Positions 25,878 through 33,603 of a stretch of 50,538 bases of DNA are shown one piece after another. Within the stretch, counting starts at the first letter, position 1. The number at the start of each line of letters is the position of its first letter. Source of the stretch: an uncultured Clostridium sp. GTDB taxonomy: Bacteria; Bacillota; Clostridia; TANB77; CAG-508. Under the pieces are notes generated by a model. That model saw only the letters and a program-made list of their open reading frames with translations. It did not search any database and was not told the origin of the DNA. The position numbers were made by a program, and so were the translations under genes. The stretch covers positions 1 through 50,538 of the forward strand of contig USFC01000001.1 in NCBI GenBank assembly GCA_900553865.1, read 5' to 3'.

Positions 25878-26732
25878 ATGGAAGAAAAAGTTTTACGGAG
25901 TCGTTCAAAGTTAGGTATTAGTTTTAAGTGTAAATCAGGTGCCACCAAAATATATGTCTTTGGTGATACAGTTGATGAATTAATTGACAATCTTGTCAAA
26001 CTGAAGGATGGTAAATTCATTACTTCCTTCATTGATGACTTTCCTAATTTGAAAGATGAGCAGCTTAAAAAGCTTGACAAAGGAATTATTGCTTGCCAAA
26101 AGCCTAGGCGAATCTCAAGTTATGCAGTTAAAAGAAAGGAATTAAGCAATACGCAAGATGTAGAAGATGCCTTAATTTCTCTTTGCTCAAAATCTTCAAC
26201 TTATCGCCCCATTGTTGACTTTGCCAGAACAGTCGTTGGCGCTAATATTTCAAAATTAGAAGATTTCATCATTAAATCTTCTGATACTACTTCTATTCTT
26301 GAATTTGCACAAGAAGTTGCTGGTGCCAATATTGAAAGACTTCAAGAAGCATTTTTAATGTGTGATATTTCGCCTCTTTCACTGTTAACGTTTTTGCAAA
26401 TTGTTCCTAATGCCGACCCTTACAAATTTAAAGAATCTATTATTTGTTCAGATAACCTTTTTACTGTCATTAGATTCTTTTCAGAATTTCCAAATGTGGT
26501 TACTGCTGTTGAAATTGATGAATTGCAAGAGAAAGTTATTGCCTCTCAATCAGCTGAGTATATTTATCAATTTGCGACAGAAGTAAGGAATGCCAATATT
26601 GATAAGCTACGTTGTGCTATAAATTCACTTAATAGCCCCGATAAAGATTCTCTTCAATATTTTTACTTTGAATACTTTTGGGCTAAATATGGAAAGCACA
26701 AAAAACTTCACTTTTTCTCAAAAAAGAAATAG
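25878..26732 (+). CDS. Unknown 284-residue helical-repeat protein
   Basis: This is the only plus-strand gene. After a short N-terminal domain, residues about 110-260 consist of some five degenerate repeats of about 28-33 residues with the pattern I-x-x-F-A-x-x-V-x-x-A-N-I-x-x-L-x-x-x-I-x-x-S (for example VDFARTVVGANISKLEDFI, LEFAQEVAGANIERLQEAF, YQFATEVRNANIDKLRCAI). This suggests an alpha-helical solenoid for binding, by inference. There is no signal peptide, membrane segment or catalytic motif. AAGGAGG lies 8 nt before ATG. A consensus promoter and a strong terminator bracket it, so it is a self-contained transcription unit. Codon choice looks less A-rich than in neighbours. Confidence 0.85.
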   Translation: MEEKVLRSRSKLGISFKCKSGATKIYVFGDTVDELIDNLVKLKDGKFITSFIDDFPNLKDEQLKKLDKGIIACQKPRRISSYAVKRKELSNTQDVEDALISLCSKSSTYRPIVDFARTVVGANISKLEDFIIKSSDTTSILEFAQEVAGANIERLQEAFLMCDISPLSLLTFLQIVPNADPYKFKESIICSDNLFTVIRFFSEFPNVVTAVEIDELQEKVIASQSAEYIYQFATEVRNANIDKLRCAINSLNSPDKDSLQYFYFEYFWAKYGKHKKLHFFSKKK

Positions 26733-26736
26733 TTTG

Positions 26737-26769
26737 AAAAGCGGTGGCAAAAATTTTGCCACCGCTTTT
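26737..26769. terminator. Bidirectional terminator between the repeat-protein gene and the helicase
   Basis: This is a 16-bp perfect stem (26737-26752 with 26754-26769) with a GC-rich core (GCGGTGGC) and flanking A/T runs. It serves both convergent genes; the helicase stop codon begins at its edge. Confidence 0.95.
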
Positions 26770-29700
26770 TATTTAAATAGTTCCATTATTTCCTCTTTAG
26801 AAAGTTTGTTTAAGAAGGTTTCATTTGTTGAAAGCATATTGTCTATTAGTTTTGCCTTTCTTTCTTGTAATTCGTATATTTTCTCTTCTATAGAATTTTT
26901 TGTAATTAATTTATATACTTGAACATTCTTTTTTTGTCCTATTCTATAAGTTCTATCTGTAGCTTGGTTTTCTGCAGATATATTCCACCAAGGGTCATAG
27001 TGAATTACCATATCTGCTCCTATTAAGTTTAGTCCTGTTCCTCCTGCTTTTAATGAAATTAAAAATACTTTTAAATTTTCATTTTCATTAAATTCATCTA
27101 CAAGTTTTATTCTTTCCCCTACCTTAGTTTGACCTGTTAATTTGCAATATTCTATATTTTCTTTTTTTAGTTCTTTTTCTATCATTGGAAACATTGCTGT
27201 ATAGCTTGAAAATAGTAGTATTTTGTGGCCTGATTCTACAGCATCTTTTATAACTTCTACACACTGGTTAAGTTTGCTGCTTTCTCCTTTATAGTTTTCT
27301 AAGAACAAACTTGGATGGCAGCATATTTGCCTTAATCTCATAAGTAGTGCTAATATTTTTATTTGACTTTTTTCAAAACCTTTGCTATTTATTTCTGCCA
27401 TAGCTTCATTTTTAGCATTTTGCATATATGACATATAAATTTTTTGTTGTTCATCTTGCATTTCATTATTTAATACAGTGATTGTTTTGTCTGGTAATTC
27501 TGTTAAAACTTCTGTTTTTATTCTTCTTAAAATAAATGGCTCTATAAGCATTTTTAGCTTTTTCATTGTCATTTTATCTTCGTCTTTTATTATTGGCATT
27601 TCATATAATTCTTTAAATTTGCGATATCCAAATAAATAGCCTGGCATTATAAAGTCAAATATTGACCAAAGTTCTGATAAAGAGTTTTCTATTGGTGTTC
27701 CTGTTAAAGCATACCTTGTTTGTGCATTAATTTCTTTTATTGCTTTAGCATTTTGAGTATTACTATTTTTTATATATTGAGCTTCATCTGCAATTATAAA
27801 TTTAAATTCATAATTTATTTCTTTGTACGTTTCTATATCACGTTTTAGTAAATCATATGAAGTTATTACAATATTGTTATTTGGTATGCTTTTTATTTGA
27901 TTTTTTCTTTCTTCTGCACCTCCATGGATAACAATTGATGTTAAATCTGGTGTAAATTTTTCTATTTCGTTTTGCCAATTTAGGGTAAGTGAACTTGGAC
28001 ATACTACCATTATTGGCTTTGGATTTTTCTCATTTTGTATATAGTCTAAAACAACTGATAATAGTTGCACTGTTTTTCCTAGTCCCATGTCATCTGCTAA
28101 AATTCCACCAAATCCATAGTTATTTAAAACCTTAAGCCATTCATATCCTGTCTTTTGGTAATTTCTAAGTTCTGCATTTAAGTTTTTAGGTAATTTACAC
28201 TCTTCTCCAAATTCTTTATCTTCTATTTTGTGTATTAAATCTTGATATGCTTCATTTTTAGTAACTGATGCTTTCTTAAAGTTTTCTAACATTCTATCTA
28301 AGTATAAACTTCTATACACTGGAAGTCTTAATTCGCCTTTTTCTAAATCTTTGTATGTTATATCCATTCCCGAAGTCATGCTATCTAAAAATTCTATAGT
28401 ATCGTTTTCTTCTAAGTTTAAAAAGCTTCCATCTTTTAGCCTATGAAATCTTTTCTTTAAATGATATTTTTCCATAATCTCTTTTAGTTCAGACGGGTCA
28501 AAATCTAAATTTGAAAAGTCTATGTTTAATAAATTATTTTCTATTCTTACGCCTAAAGCTCCTATTTTTGGTTTCTTTATTTCTTTCTGTTTAAAATTAT
28601 CTGTTGCTAAGACCTCAAATTTTTTCATGTAATTTTCTATATCTATTGATAAAAACTGATATATAGCGTCTTCATTTACTAATATTAATCTAGCTTTTTC
28701 TACTTCTAGCATAAATCCAGATTTTCTAAATATTTCTAAGACTTCATCTTCTTTTGCTATATCTCTTGGCAATTTTAGTTCTTGCTCTAATAAAGGGTTG
28801 AATTCTTGGTCACCATATACGAATCTTATATCTGCTGTAATATAACCGCTTTCATTGTAGTCTAAGTAAACTTTTACATATAATTCTTTTGGTATATATT
28901 TCTCTGTTTCTTCCTTACTTAAATTATCTGTTGCAATTTTATCTCTTACTTTTGGAAATACTACTGAAAACAAGTTTGATAGCTCTGCTTTAGGAAATAT
29001 TATTCTATTTGTAAAATTATTTCTATATACTTGAAGGAGTTTAAGAGTTGTGTCTTTAAACTTTTGGTCACATTCGTATAAAATATTATCCATTAAAAAA
29101 TATGTATGGTCTTTTCCTTCTATTGTTTCATATTCGTATATATCTATATTAGGAATTAGCGCATACTCGTTTTTTCCTTCTTGCTCTAAGTCAAATTTTA
29201 CATCTGGCATAGCATTTAAAAATAGTATTTGCTTTTCTATTCCTTCTCTTTGTAGTGTTACTTTTCTTCCTTCTAATACTTCAAATAATTCATCCATTCC
29301 ACTATTTGAAATTGTAATATAGCTGTCTTCCATTGTTCTTCCATAGCTGTATGAGTTGGTTGCTTCATTTGCATATTTTATAATTTCTGCATATTTTAAA
29401 ATATAATGTAATAAAGGTATTGAATTTGGCTCAAATGTGTCTTCTTCGTGTACAAATTCTAATTTTGCCCCATACCTGTATAATTGTTTTGCTTGCATTC
29501 TATCATAAAACTCTGGGAAACTTTTTAGTTTATATAATTGTTTATCTCCTATTTTTACCTCTAATTTGAGTGTTTTTAAATATGAATTATAAATTAGCTT
29601 TGGTTCTAATTTTACTGTATGTGGTAATGTTCTTTGATTGTGGTTTTCTTCTTCTTCATGAGTAGGATAAAAGGTGTTAATTAGTTGTTTAAAGTTTCGG

Positions 29701-30089
29701 TATTTTTCTTCTTGTTTTTGATATTTTTTGTACATATCTATATCGTTTTGTTTTTCTTCAGTTTTTCCTGCAAAAATACGCACATAGCTTTCATTTTGAT
29801 TAAATTCCATCATTGTTGCTAAAATGTGTTTACAGGTTCCATAGTGTTCATAGTAATCTGGGCAGTTACAGCTTACGTCTTCTATTTCTCCATCTTCTAC
29901 TTTTATATAAACATCATACACATCCCCATGGCCTGTTACTTTTGAACGTATTTCAAAGTTTGTATTATTTTCATAACTTACTTTTGTTATATTTACTTTT
30001 TTTGCTTTTACATATTCTATTGCTCTTTGCATTCTTGCAGAACCTGCATCTAAATACATTTCTTCTAGGATTTCTGGCTTTACTATCAT
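26769..30089 (-). CDS. SNF2-family DEAD/H helicase with N-terminal SWIM zinc finger
   Basis: This is a Swi2/Snf2-type ATPase of about 1106 residues. It has a SWIM finger near the N-terminus (CNC at 74-76 and CKH at 86-88), a bacterial SNF2-associated central region, then the motor: motif I DDMGLGKTVQ, Ia VVCPSSLTLNWQNEIEKF, II DEAQYIKN, III ALTGTPIENSLSELWSIF, V LKAGGTGLNLIGADMVIHYDPWWN and VI QATDRTYRIGQ. Start: ATG 30089 with AAGGAAA upstream. The frame extends to 30161, but that part has no ribosome binding site and contains a TTGTAA-N17-TATAAT promoter. Such proteins occur in many Clostridia; the biological role is unclear. Confidence 0.93.
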   Translation of the reverse strand: MIVKPEILEEMYLDAGSARMQRAIEYVKAKKVNITKVSYENNTNFEIRSKVTGHGDVYDVYIKVEDGEIEDVSCNCPDYYEHYGTCKHILATMMEFNQNESYVRIFAGKTEEKQNDIDMYKKYQKQEEKYRNFKQLINTFYPTHEEEENHNQRTLPHTVKLEPKLIYNSYLKTLKLEVKIGDKQLYKLKSFPEFYDRMQAKQLYRYGAKLEFVHEEDTFEPNSIPLLHYILKYAEIIKYANEATNSYSYGRTMEDSYITISNSGMDELFEVLEGRKVTLQREGIEKQILFLNAMPDVKFDLEQEGKNEYALIPNIDIYEYETIEGKDHTYFLMDNILYECDQKFKDTTLKLLQVYRNNFTNRIIFPKAELSNLFSVVFPKVRDKIATDNLSKEETEKYIPKELYVKVYLDYNESGYITADIRFVYGDQEFNPLLEQELKLPRDIAKEDEVLEIFRKSGFMLEVEKARLILVNEDAIYQFLSIDIENYMKKFEVLATDNFKQKEIKKPKIGALGVRIENNLLNIDFSNLDFDPSELKEIMEKYHLKKRFHRLKDGSFLNLEENDTIEFLDSMTSGMDITYKDLEKGELRLPVYRSLYLDRMLENFKKASVTKNEAYQDLIHKIEDKEFGEECKLPKNLNAELRNYQKTGYEWLKVLNNYGFGGILADDMGLGKTVQLLSVVLDYIQNEKNPKPIMVVCPSSLTLNWQNEIEKFTPDLTSIVIHGGAEERKNQIKSIPNNNIVITSYDLLKRDIETYKEINYEFKFIIADEAQYIKNSNTQNAKAIKEINAQTRYALTGTPIENSLSELWSIFDFIMPGYLFGYRKFKELYEMPIIKDEDKMTMKKLKMLIEPFILRRIKTEVLTELPDKTITVLNNEMQDEQQKIYMSYMQNAKNEAMAEINSKGFEKSQIKILALLMRLRQICCHPSLFLENYKGESSKLNQCVEVIKDAVESGHKILLFSSYTAMFPMIEKELKKENIEYCKLTGQTKVGERIKLVDEFNENENLKVFLISLKAGGTGLNLIGADMVIHYDPWWNISAENQATDRTYRIGQKKNVQVYKLITKNSIEEKIYELQERKAKLIDNMLSTNETFLNKLSKEEIMELFK

Positions 30090-30200
30090 TTTCACTTTTC
30101 CTTCATAGTTTATTTTTTCTAATGTAATATTATATAATAGTTTTTCTGGTTTTACAAGCATTATGAATGTTTTTCAGCAAACTATTAGAGATGTGAACAA

Positions 30201-30232
30201 AAAAAGCGATAATACTCATATTATCACTTTTT
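30201..30232 (-). terminator. Terminator after the ABC exporter operon
   Basis: 14-bp arms (30201-30214 and 30219-30232) with a 4-nt loop and one G-U pair, followed on the minus strand by a run of T. It lies about 185 bp after the permease stop, beyond the repeat array. Confidence 0.88.
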
Positions 30233-30305
30233 CTTAACTTAATGGCATGTAAAACTAGCCATTTTATTTTAGCATAGCTATTTCAATTAGTTTATACTCT
30301 AAAAA

Positions 30306-30414
30306 TCACATTTTTGCAATTGTTTTTCATGTTTTAATCACACTTTTGCAGGCATTTTTGTTGAATTTGTCACGTTTTTGCAGTATATTTTTGCATTTTT
30401 ATCACACTTTTGTA
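30306..30414. repeat. Four 13-bp direct repeats at an exact 32-bp period
   Basis: Copies at 30306, 30338, 30370 and 30402 read TCACATTTTTGCA, TCACACTTTTGCA, TCACGTTTTTGCA and TCACACTTTTGTA. The three intervals are exactly 32 bp, and the 19-bp spacers are unrelated to each other apart from being T-rich. The array ends 2 bp before the permease stop codon. No extra copy is found one period to either side. Confidence 0.85.
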
Positions 30415-30416
30415 TT

Positions 30417-32315
30417 TCATTCTACATATTTTTTTATATTTATATTATCAAAGTCTATGTATCTTACTATTTTAGTAGTTCCTTCTTTTAGTTCAATTTG
30501 CACATATACACTAATTAATTTGTCATTTTTTCTTGCTACTTCTGTTACATATTCATTACCATTTATAGTTGCTTTTCTATTTTTTATATCTTTTACCATA
30601 TTTTCTATAAAGTCTTTTTTGTCTGAATCTTTTATTCTAATATTTTTTGTTGAATATTGCTCTTTATAACTTACATTTACAGTTATTCTTTTTATTTTTT
30701 GAGTATCTGCTATCTGTTTTATTTTTCCCTCATAATATTCATTACTTGTTAATATTTTATTTATCTCTTCTTTATAAAGACTTCTATTAACAGCATACTT
30801 TCTAATTATTTTTCTACCACCTTTTAGCTTATACTCTAATGTGCATTCTGTATATCCTTTTTTCTTTTCTTCTACTAACTTTTGTTGCAAATCTATTATA
30901 TTTTTTATGTTTTGTTGTTCTTTAAAGTTAATAGTTTCATTTCCTATTCCAAAGCTAATTTCTTGTACATCATCTACTTTTGGTATTCTTGTTTCATATC
31001 CAAAAGCTCCTGTATTTAATATTACATATATTATTGCTATAATAACTGCATATATTATGAAGCCTATAATTGATTTGAATACTTTGTAGGTCTTTTTTAG
31101 TATCATTTCTATTATTAAATATGCAATTAAAGTTATTACATATGAGGCTAAAAGTGTTCCTATACTGTGTTTATCCATTACTTCATAAAAATACATATAT
31201 GAAAGTAAATTTACTAGAAATGTTGCCGCATATTTTATAAAGCTTCTTATTCCTTTAAATGCTATAAATTCTTTTGTTATTTCTAATTTTCTTTTTTTAT
31301 AAATAAAATATCCTAAAATTAACATTACAATTATTGCTATAATATATATAATTATTGTAGATAGCTCAAAATTAATAGTTTGTGATAAAAAATATGAACC
31401 CATTTCTCTAAAGTCTTCTACTATTTTTATGAATGGTAACATTCTAAATTCTTCTAAATCACTTGAAAATCCTTTAAATCCATAAAGTACATCTTCTGTA
31501 AATACTGATGCTAATGTTAAAACACCTACTGGTGCATACATTAGAATGTATGTAAGTATTCCGTGTGAAATTTTAGATGCACAGAATGTTCCTACAAATG
31601 TAGCAAATGCAAAGAATATTGTGTTATATAACATGCAAACTCCAAACCAATTCATTATATCTGCAAATTGTAAGTATTTTCCCATTTCTCCTAGATTTAA
31701 TAACAATATTATAATTAAATTCACTAAAAATGGTATTACATACATTGCTATTCCTGTTAAAACATTTGTTATATATAGCTTCTTTTTTGATAGTGGAAGT
31801 CCATGTATAAATGAACTACTCTTTTCTTCATTTGTATATTTGAATACCAATATTGATAATAGCACTGGCAACACAAATATTGTTAGAATTACTATTGGAT
31901 TGTATAAAATTTCTACGTAATGTTCTCTTTCATAATGGTTGCTTGGATAATATATGTCACCTATATAGTCTATCTCTTCGTTTACTATTGCTACTGTGTT
32001 TGTTACATTATTTACTTGGTTTATATTATTTGTTTGTATAATAATGTTTTCTTCATTTTGGCTAGTCGTTTCCGGAGTGCCTATTATAGATATTTCTGAT
32101 GAGTATTTATTTTCCAAATTGGACTCTATTTTATTTTGTTTGTTAACCATTTCTACATCATCTACTACATAGGTGTCATCTAAAATTCTTTCTTTTATAT
32201 CATTTGTTCTTAATATCATTTGAAAGGTTGTTACTAAAAATAAAATAATTGTTGCTACTACTGGTACAATCCAAAATCTTTTTATATTTGATTTAAATAT
32301 TCCATAACTAAACAT
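30417..32315 (-). CDS. ABC-2 type transporter permease (YtrC/D-like)
   Basis: This 632-residue membrane protein has a transmembrane helix near the N-terminus (about 15-35), a long extracellular loop, then about nine further helices (145-440). The extracytoplasmic C-terminal domain of about 190 residues resembles the tail of YtrC/YtrD-type permeases. The ATG at 32315 is chosen because GGAGGTG lies 8 nt upstream inside the ATPase gene; the two genes overlap by 8 nt and are translationally coupled. The substrate is unknown; related systems act in cell-envelope stress or antimicrobial export. No GntR regulator gene is visible beside it. Confidence 0.82.
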   Translation of the reverse strand: MFSYGIFKSNIKRFWIVPVVATIILFLVTTFQMILRTNDIKERILDDTYVVDDVEMVNKQNKIESNLENKYSSEISIIGTPETTSQNEENIIIQTNNINQVNNVTNTVAIVNEEIDYIGDIYYPSNHYEREHYVEILYNPIVILTIFVLPVLLSILVFKYTNEEKSSSFIHGLPLSKKKLYITNVLTGIAMYVIPFLVNLIIILLLNLGEMGKYLQFADIMNWFGVCMLYNTIFFAFATFVGTFCASKISHGILTYILMYAPVGVLTLASVFTEDVLYGFKGFSSDLEEFRMLPFIKIVEDFREMGSYFLSQTINFELSTIIIYIIAIIVMLILGYFIYKKRKLEITKEFIAFKGIRSFIKYAATFLVNLLSYMYFYEVMDKHSIGTLLASYVITLIAYLIIEMILKKTYKVFKSIIGFIIYAVIIAIIYVILNTGAFGYETRIPKVDDVQEISFGIGNETINFKEQQNIKNIIDLQQKLVEEKKKGYTECTLEYKLKGGRKIIRKYAVNRSLYKEEINKILTSNEYYEGKIKQIADTQKIKRITVNVSYKEQYSTKNIRIKDSDKKDFIENMVKDIKNRKATINGNEYVTEVARKNDKLISVYVQIELKEGTTKIVRYIDFDNINIKKYVE

Positions 32316-33195
32316 TTGCTTCACCTCCATTTTCAAACATAAATACTTCTTCTAATGATAGAGGTAAAAATTCCATTAATGTTAGGTTATATTCTTTTAA
32401 TTTTTCTTCTATTTCTTTTTGCTTACCTTTTACTATAAAATAGTACACGCTGCCTATTTTTTCTTCTTTCAGCATTTGTAATTTTTCTTTTATTTTTTCT
32501 ATTTCTTCGTTATTAGAAAATACTACTTGAATTTTTTGTATGTTGTTATCTTGTTCTTCTAATTCTTTTTCTAAAGTCATTTCACCATTTTTCATTATTC
32601 CTATATTTGTACATACATTTTCTAGCTCTTTTAGGTTATGTGATGATATAATTACTGTCATTTTTCTTTTTTGGACTTCTTCTAATAAAATTTTCCAAAC
32701 ATTTTCTTTCATAATAGGGTCTAATCCATCTATTGGCTCATCTAGTACAAGTATTTCTGGGTTGCATGAAATTGTAAGCCAAAATGCTACTTGTTTTTTC
32801 ATTCCTTTTGAAAGTTTATTTACTTTTCTTTTTACGTCAATATTAAATACTTTTTGTAGGTCATTAAATTTTTCAAAGCTGAAATTTTTGTATATTTTAC
32901 TATAAAATTTTGCCATATCTTTAATACTATAACCATGAAAAAAGTATAAGTCATCACTAATATACGCTATTTTGCTTTTTACCTTTTCATTGTCATACAC
33001 TTTTTCGTTGTTTACTAAAATTTCTCCTTCATCTTGTTTGTACATTCCTATTAGATGTTTTATTGTAGTTGTTTTTCCAGAGCCATTTGGTCCAACTAAT
33101 CCATAAATACTACCTTCTGGCACATTCATGTTAAAATGATTTAATGCAGTAAATTTTTCAAATTTTTTTACTACATTTTTGGCAGTAATTAACAT
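32308..33195 (-). CDS. ABC transporter ATP-binding protein
   Basis: This 295-residue ATPase has Walker A GPNGSGKTT, the Q-loop region, signature LSKGMKKQ, Walker B EILVLDEPIDGLDP and the H-loop IISSHNLKELE. A C-terminal extension of about 80 residues ends in LPLSLEEVF, as in EcsA/YtrB-type exporters. ATG 33195 follows GGAGGGGG. It forms a two-gene operon with the overlapping permease. Confidence 0.93.
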   Translation of the reverse strand: MLITAKNVVKKFEKFTALNHFNMNVPEGSIYGLVGPNGSGKTTTIKHLIGMYKQDEGEILVNNEKVYDNEKVKSKIAYISDDLYFFHGYSIKDMAKFYSKIYKNFSFEKFNDLQKVFNIDVKRKVNKLSKGMKKQVAFWLTISCNPEILVLDEPIDGLDPIMKENVWKILLEEVQKRKMTVIISSHNLKELENVCTNIGIMKNGEMTLEKELEEQDNNIQKIQVVFSNNEEIEKIKEKLQMLKEEKIGSVYYFIVKGKQKEIEEKLKEYNLTLMEFLPLSLEEVFMFENGGEANV

Positions 33196-33270
33196 TGCTA
33201 CCCCCTCCTTTTTCTATGGCTAAATTATATATTATCTATTTAGCTTTTACAAGTTTTTTCTTTGTAATTC

Positions 33271-33313
33271 AAAAAATACCCCAAAAGGACCGGGTACTTT
33301 TTGGGTATTTTTT
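33271..33313 (-). terminator. Terminator after topA/sua5 remnant, REP-like core
   Basis: 17-bp arms with one mismatch (33271-33287 and 33297-33313), then T6 on the minus strand. The core reads CCCCAAAAGG-N4-GGTACTTTTTGGG and is shared in inverted orientation with the hairpin at 38210-38240. The stop codon of the sua5 remnant touches the stem. Confidence 0.85.
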
Positions 33314-33602
33314 ATAATTCTATATAATTGTGTTCACATGCTCTTATTAATCTGTTCATAATTGCAAGACCTAATCCATCTTTTTGCACTCCTTCTATTA
33401 GTACTATATCAGGATTATATGAATCTACTTTTCTTAATATTTTAAATATATTTTTTACTGCTTGTTCATTTAATCCATCTGCACCTATTCCATAAACTGT
33501 TTCTGTTGGAAATAATACTAGCCCACCATTATTTATTATTTTTGATGCTTCTTTTATTTTTGTATAATCTTTATCATTTTTTAAATCTAAATATTTTTCC
33601 AT
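33312..33602 (-). pseudogene. Sua5/YwlC (threonylcarbamoyl-AMP synthase) with internal deletion
   Basis: The 96-residue frame joins the start of the family (about 27-50, GGLVLFPTETVYGIGADGL, the YrdC-domain opening) to what looks like its extreme C-terminus (DIVLIEGVQKDGLGLAIMNRLIRAC). Full-length proteins are about 350 residues, so roughly 250 residues, including the KGRP substrate-binding region, are missing in frame. It could not make threonylcarbamoyladenylate for tRNA t6A. It follows topA by 1 bp. A short coding sequence with a new role is possible but unlikely. Confidence 0.8.
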
Positions 33603-33603
33603 T

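Noticed and set aside
30306..30414. The 32-bp-period repeats as a CRISPR array
   Set aside because: The repeats are only 13 bp, not exactly identical, and the 19-bp spacers are T-rich; no cas gene is present.
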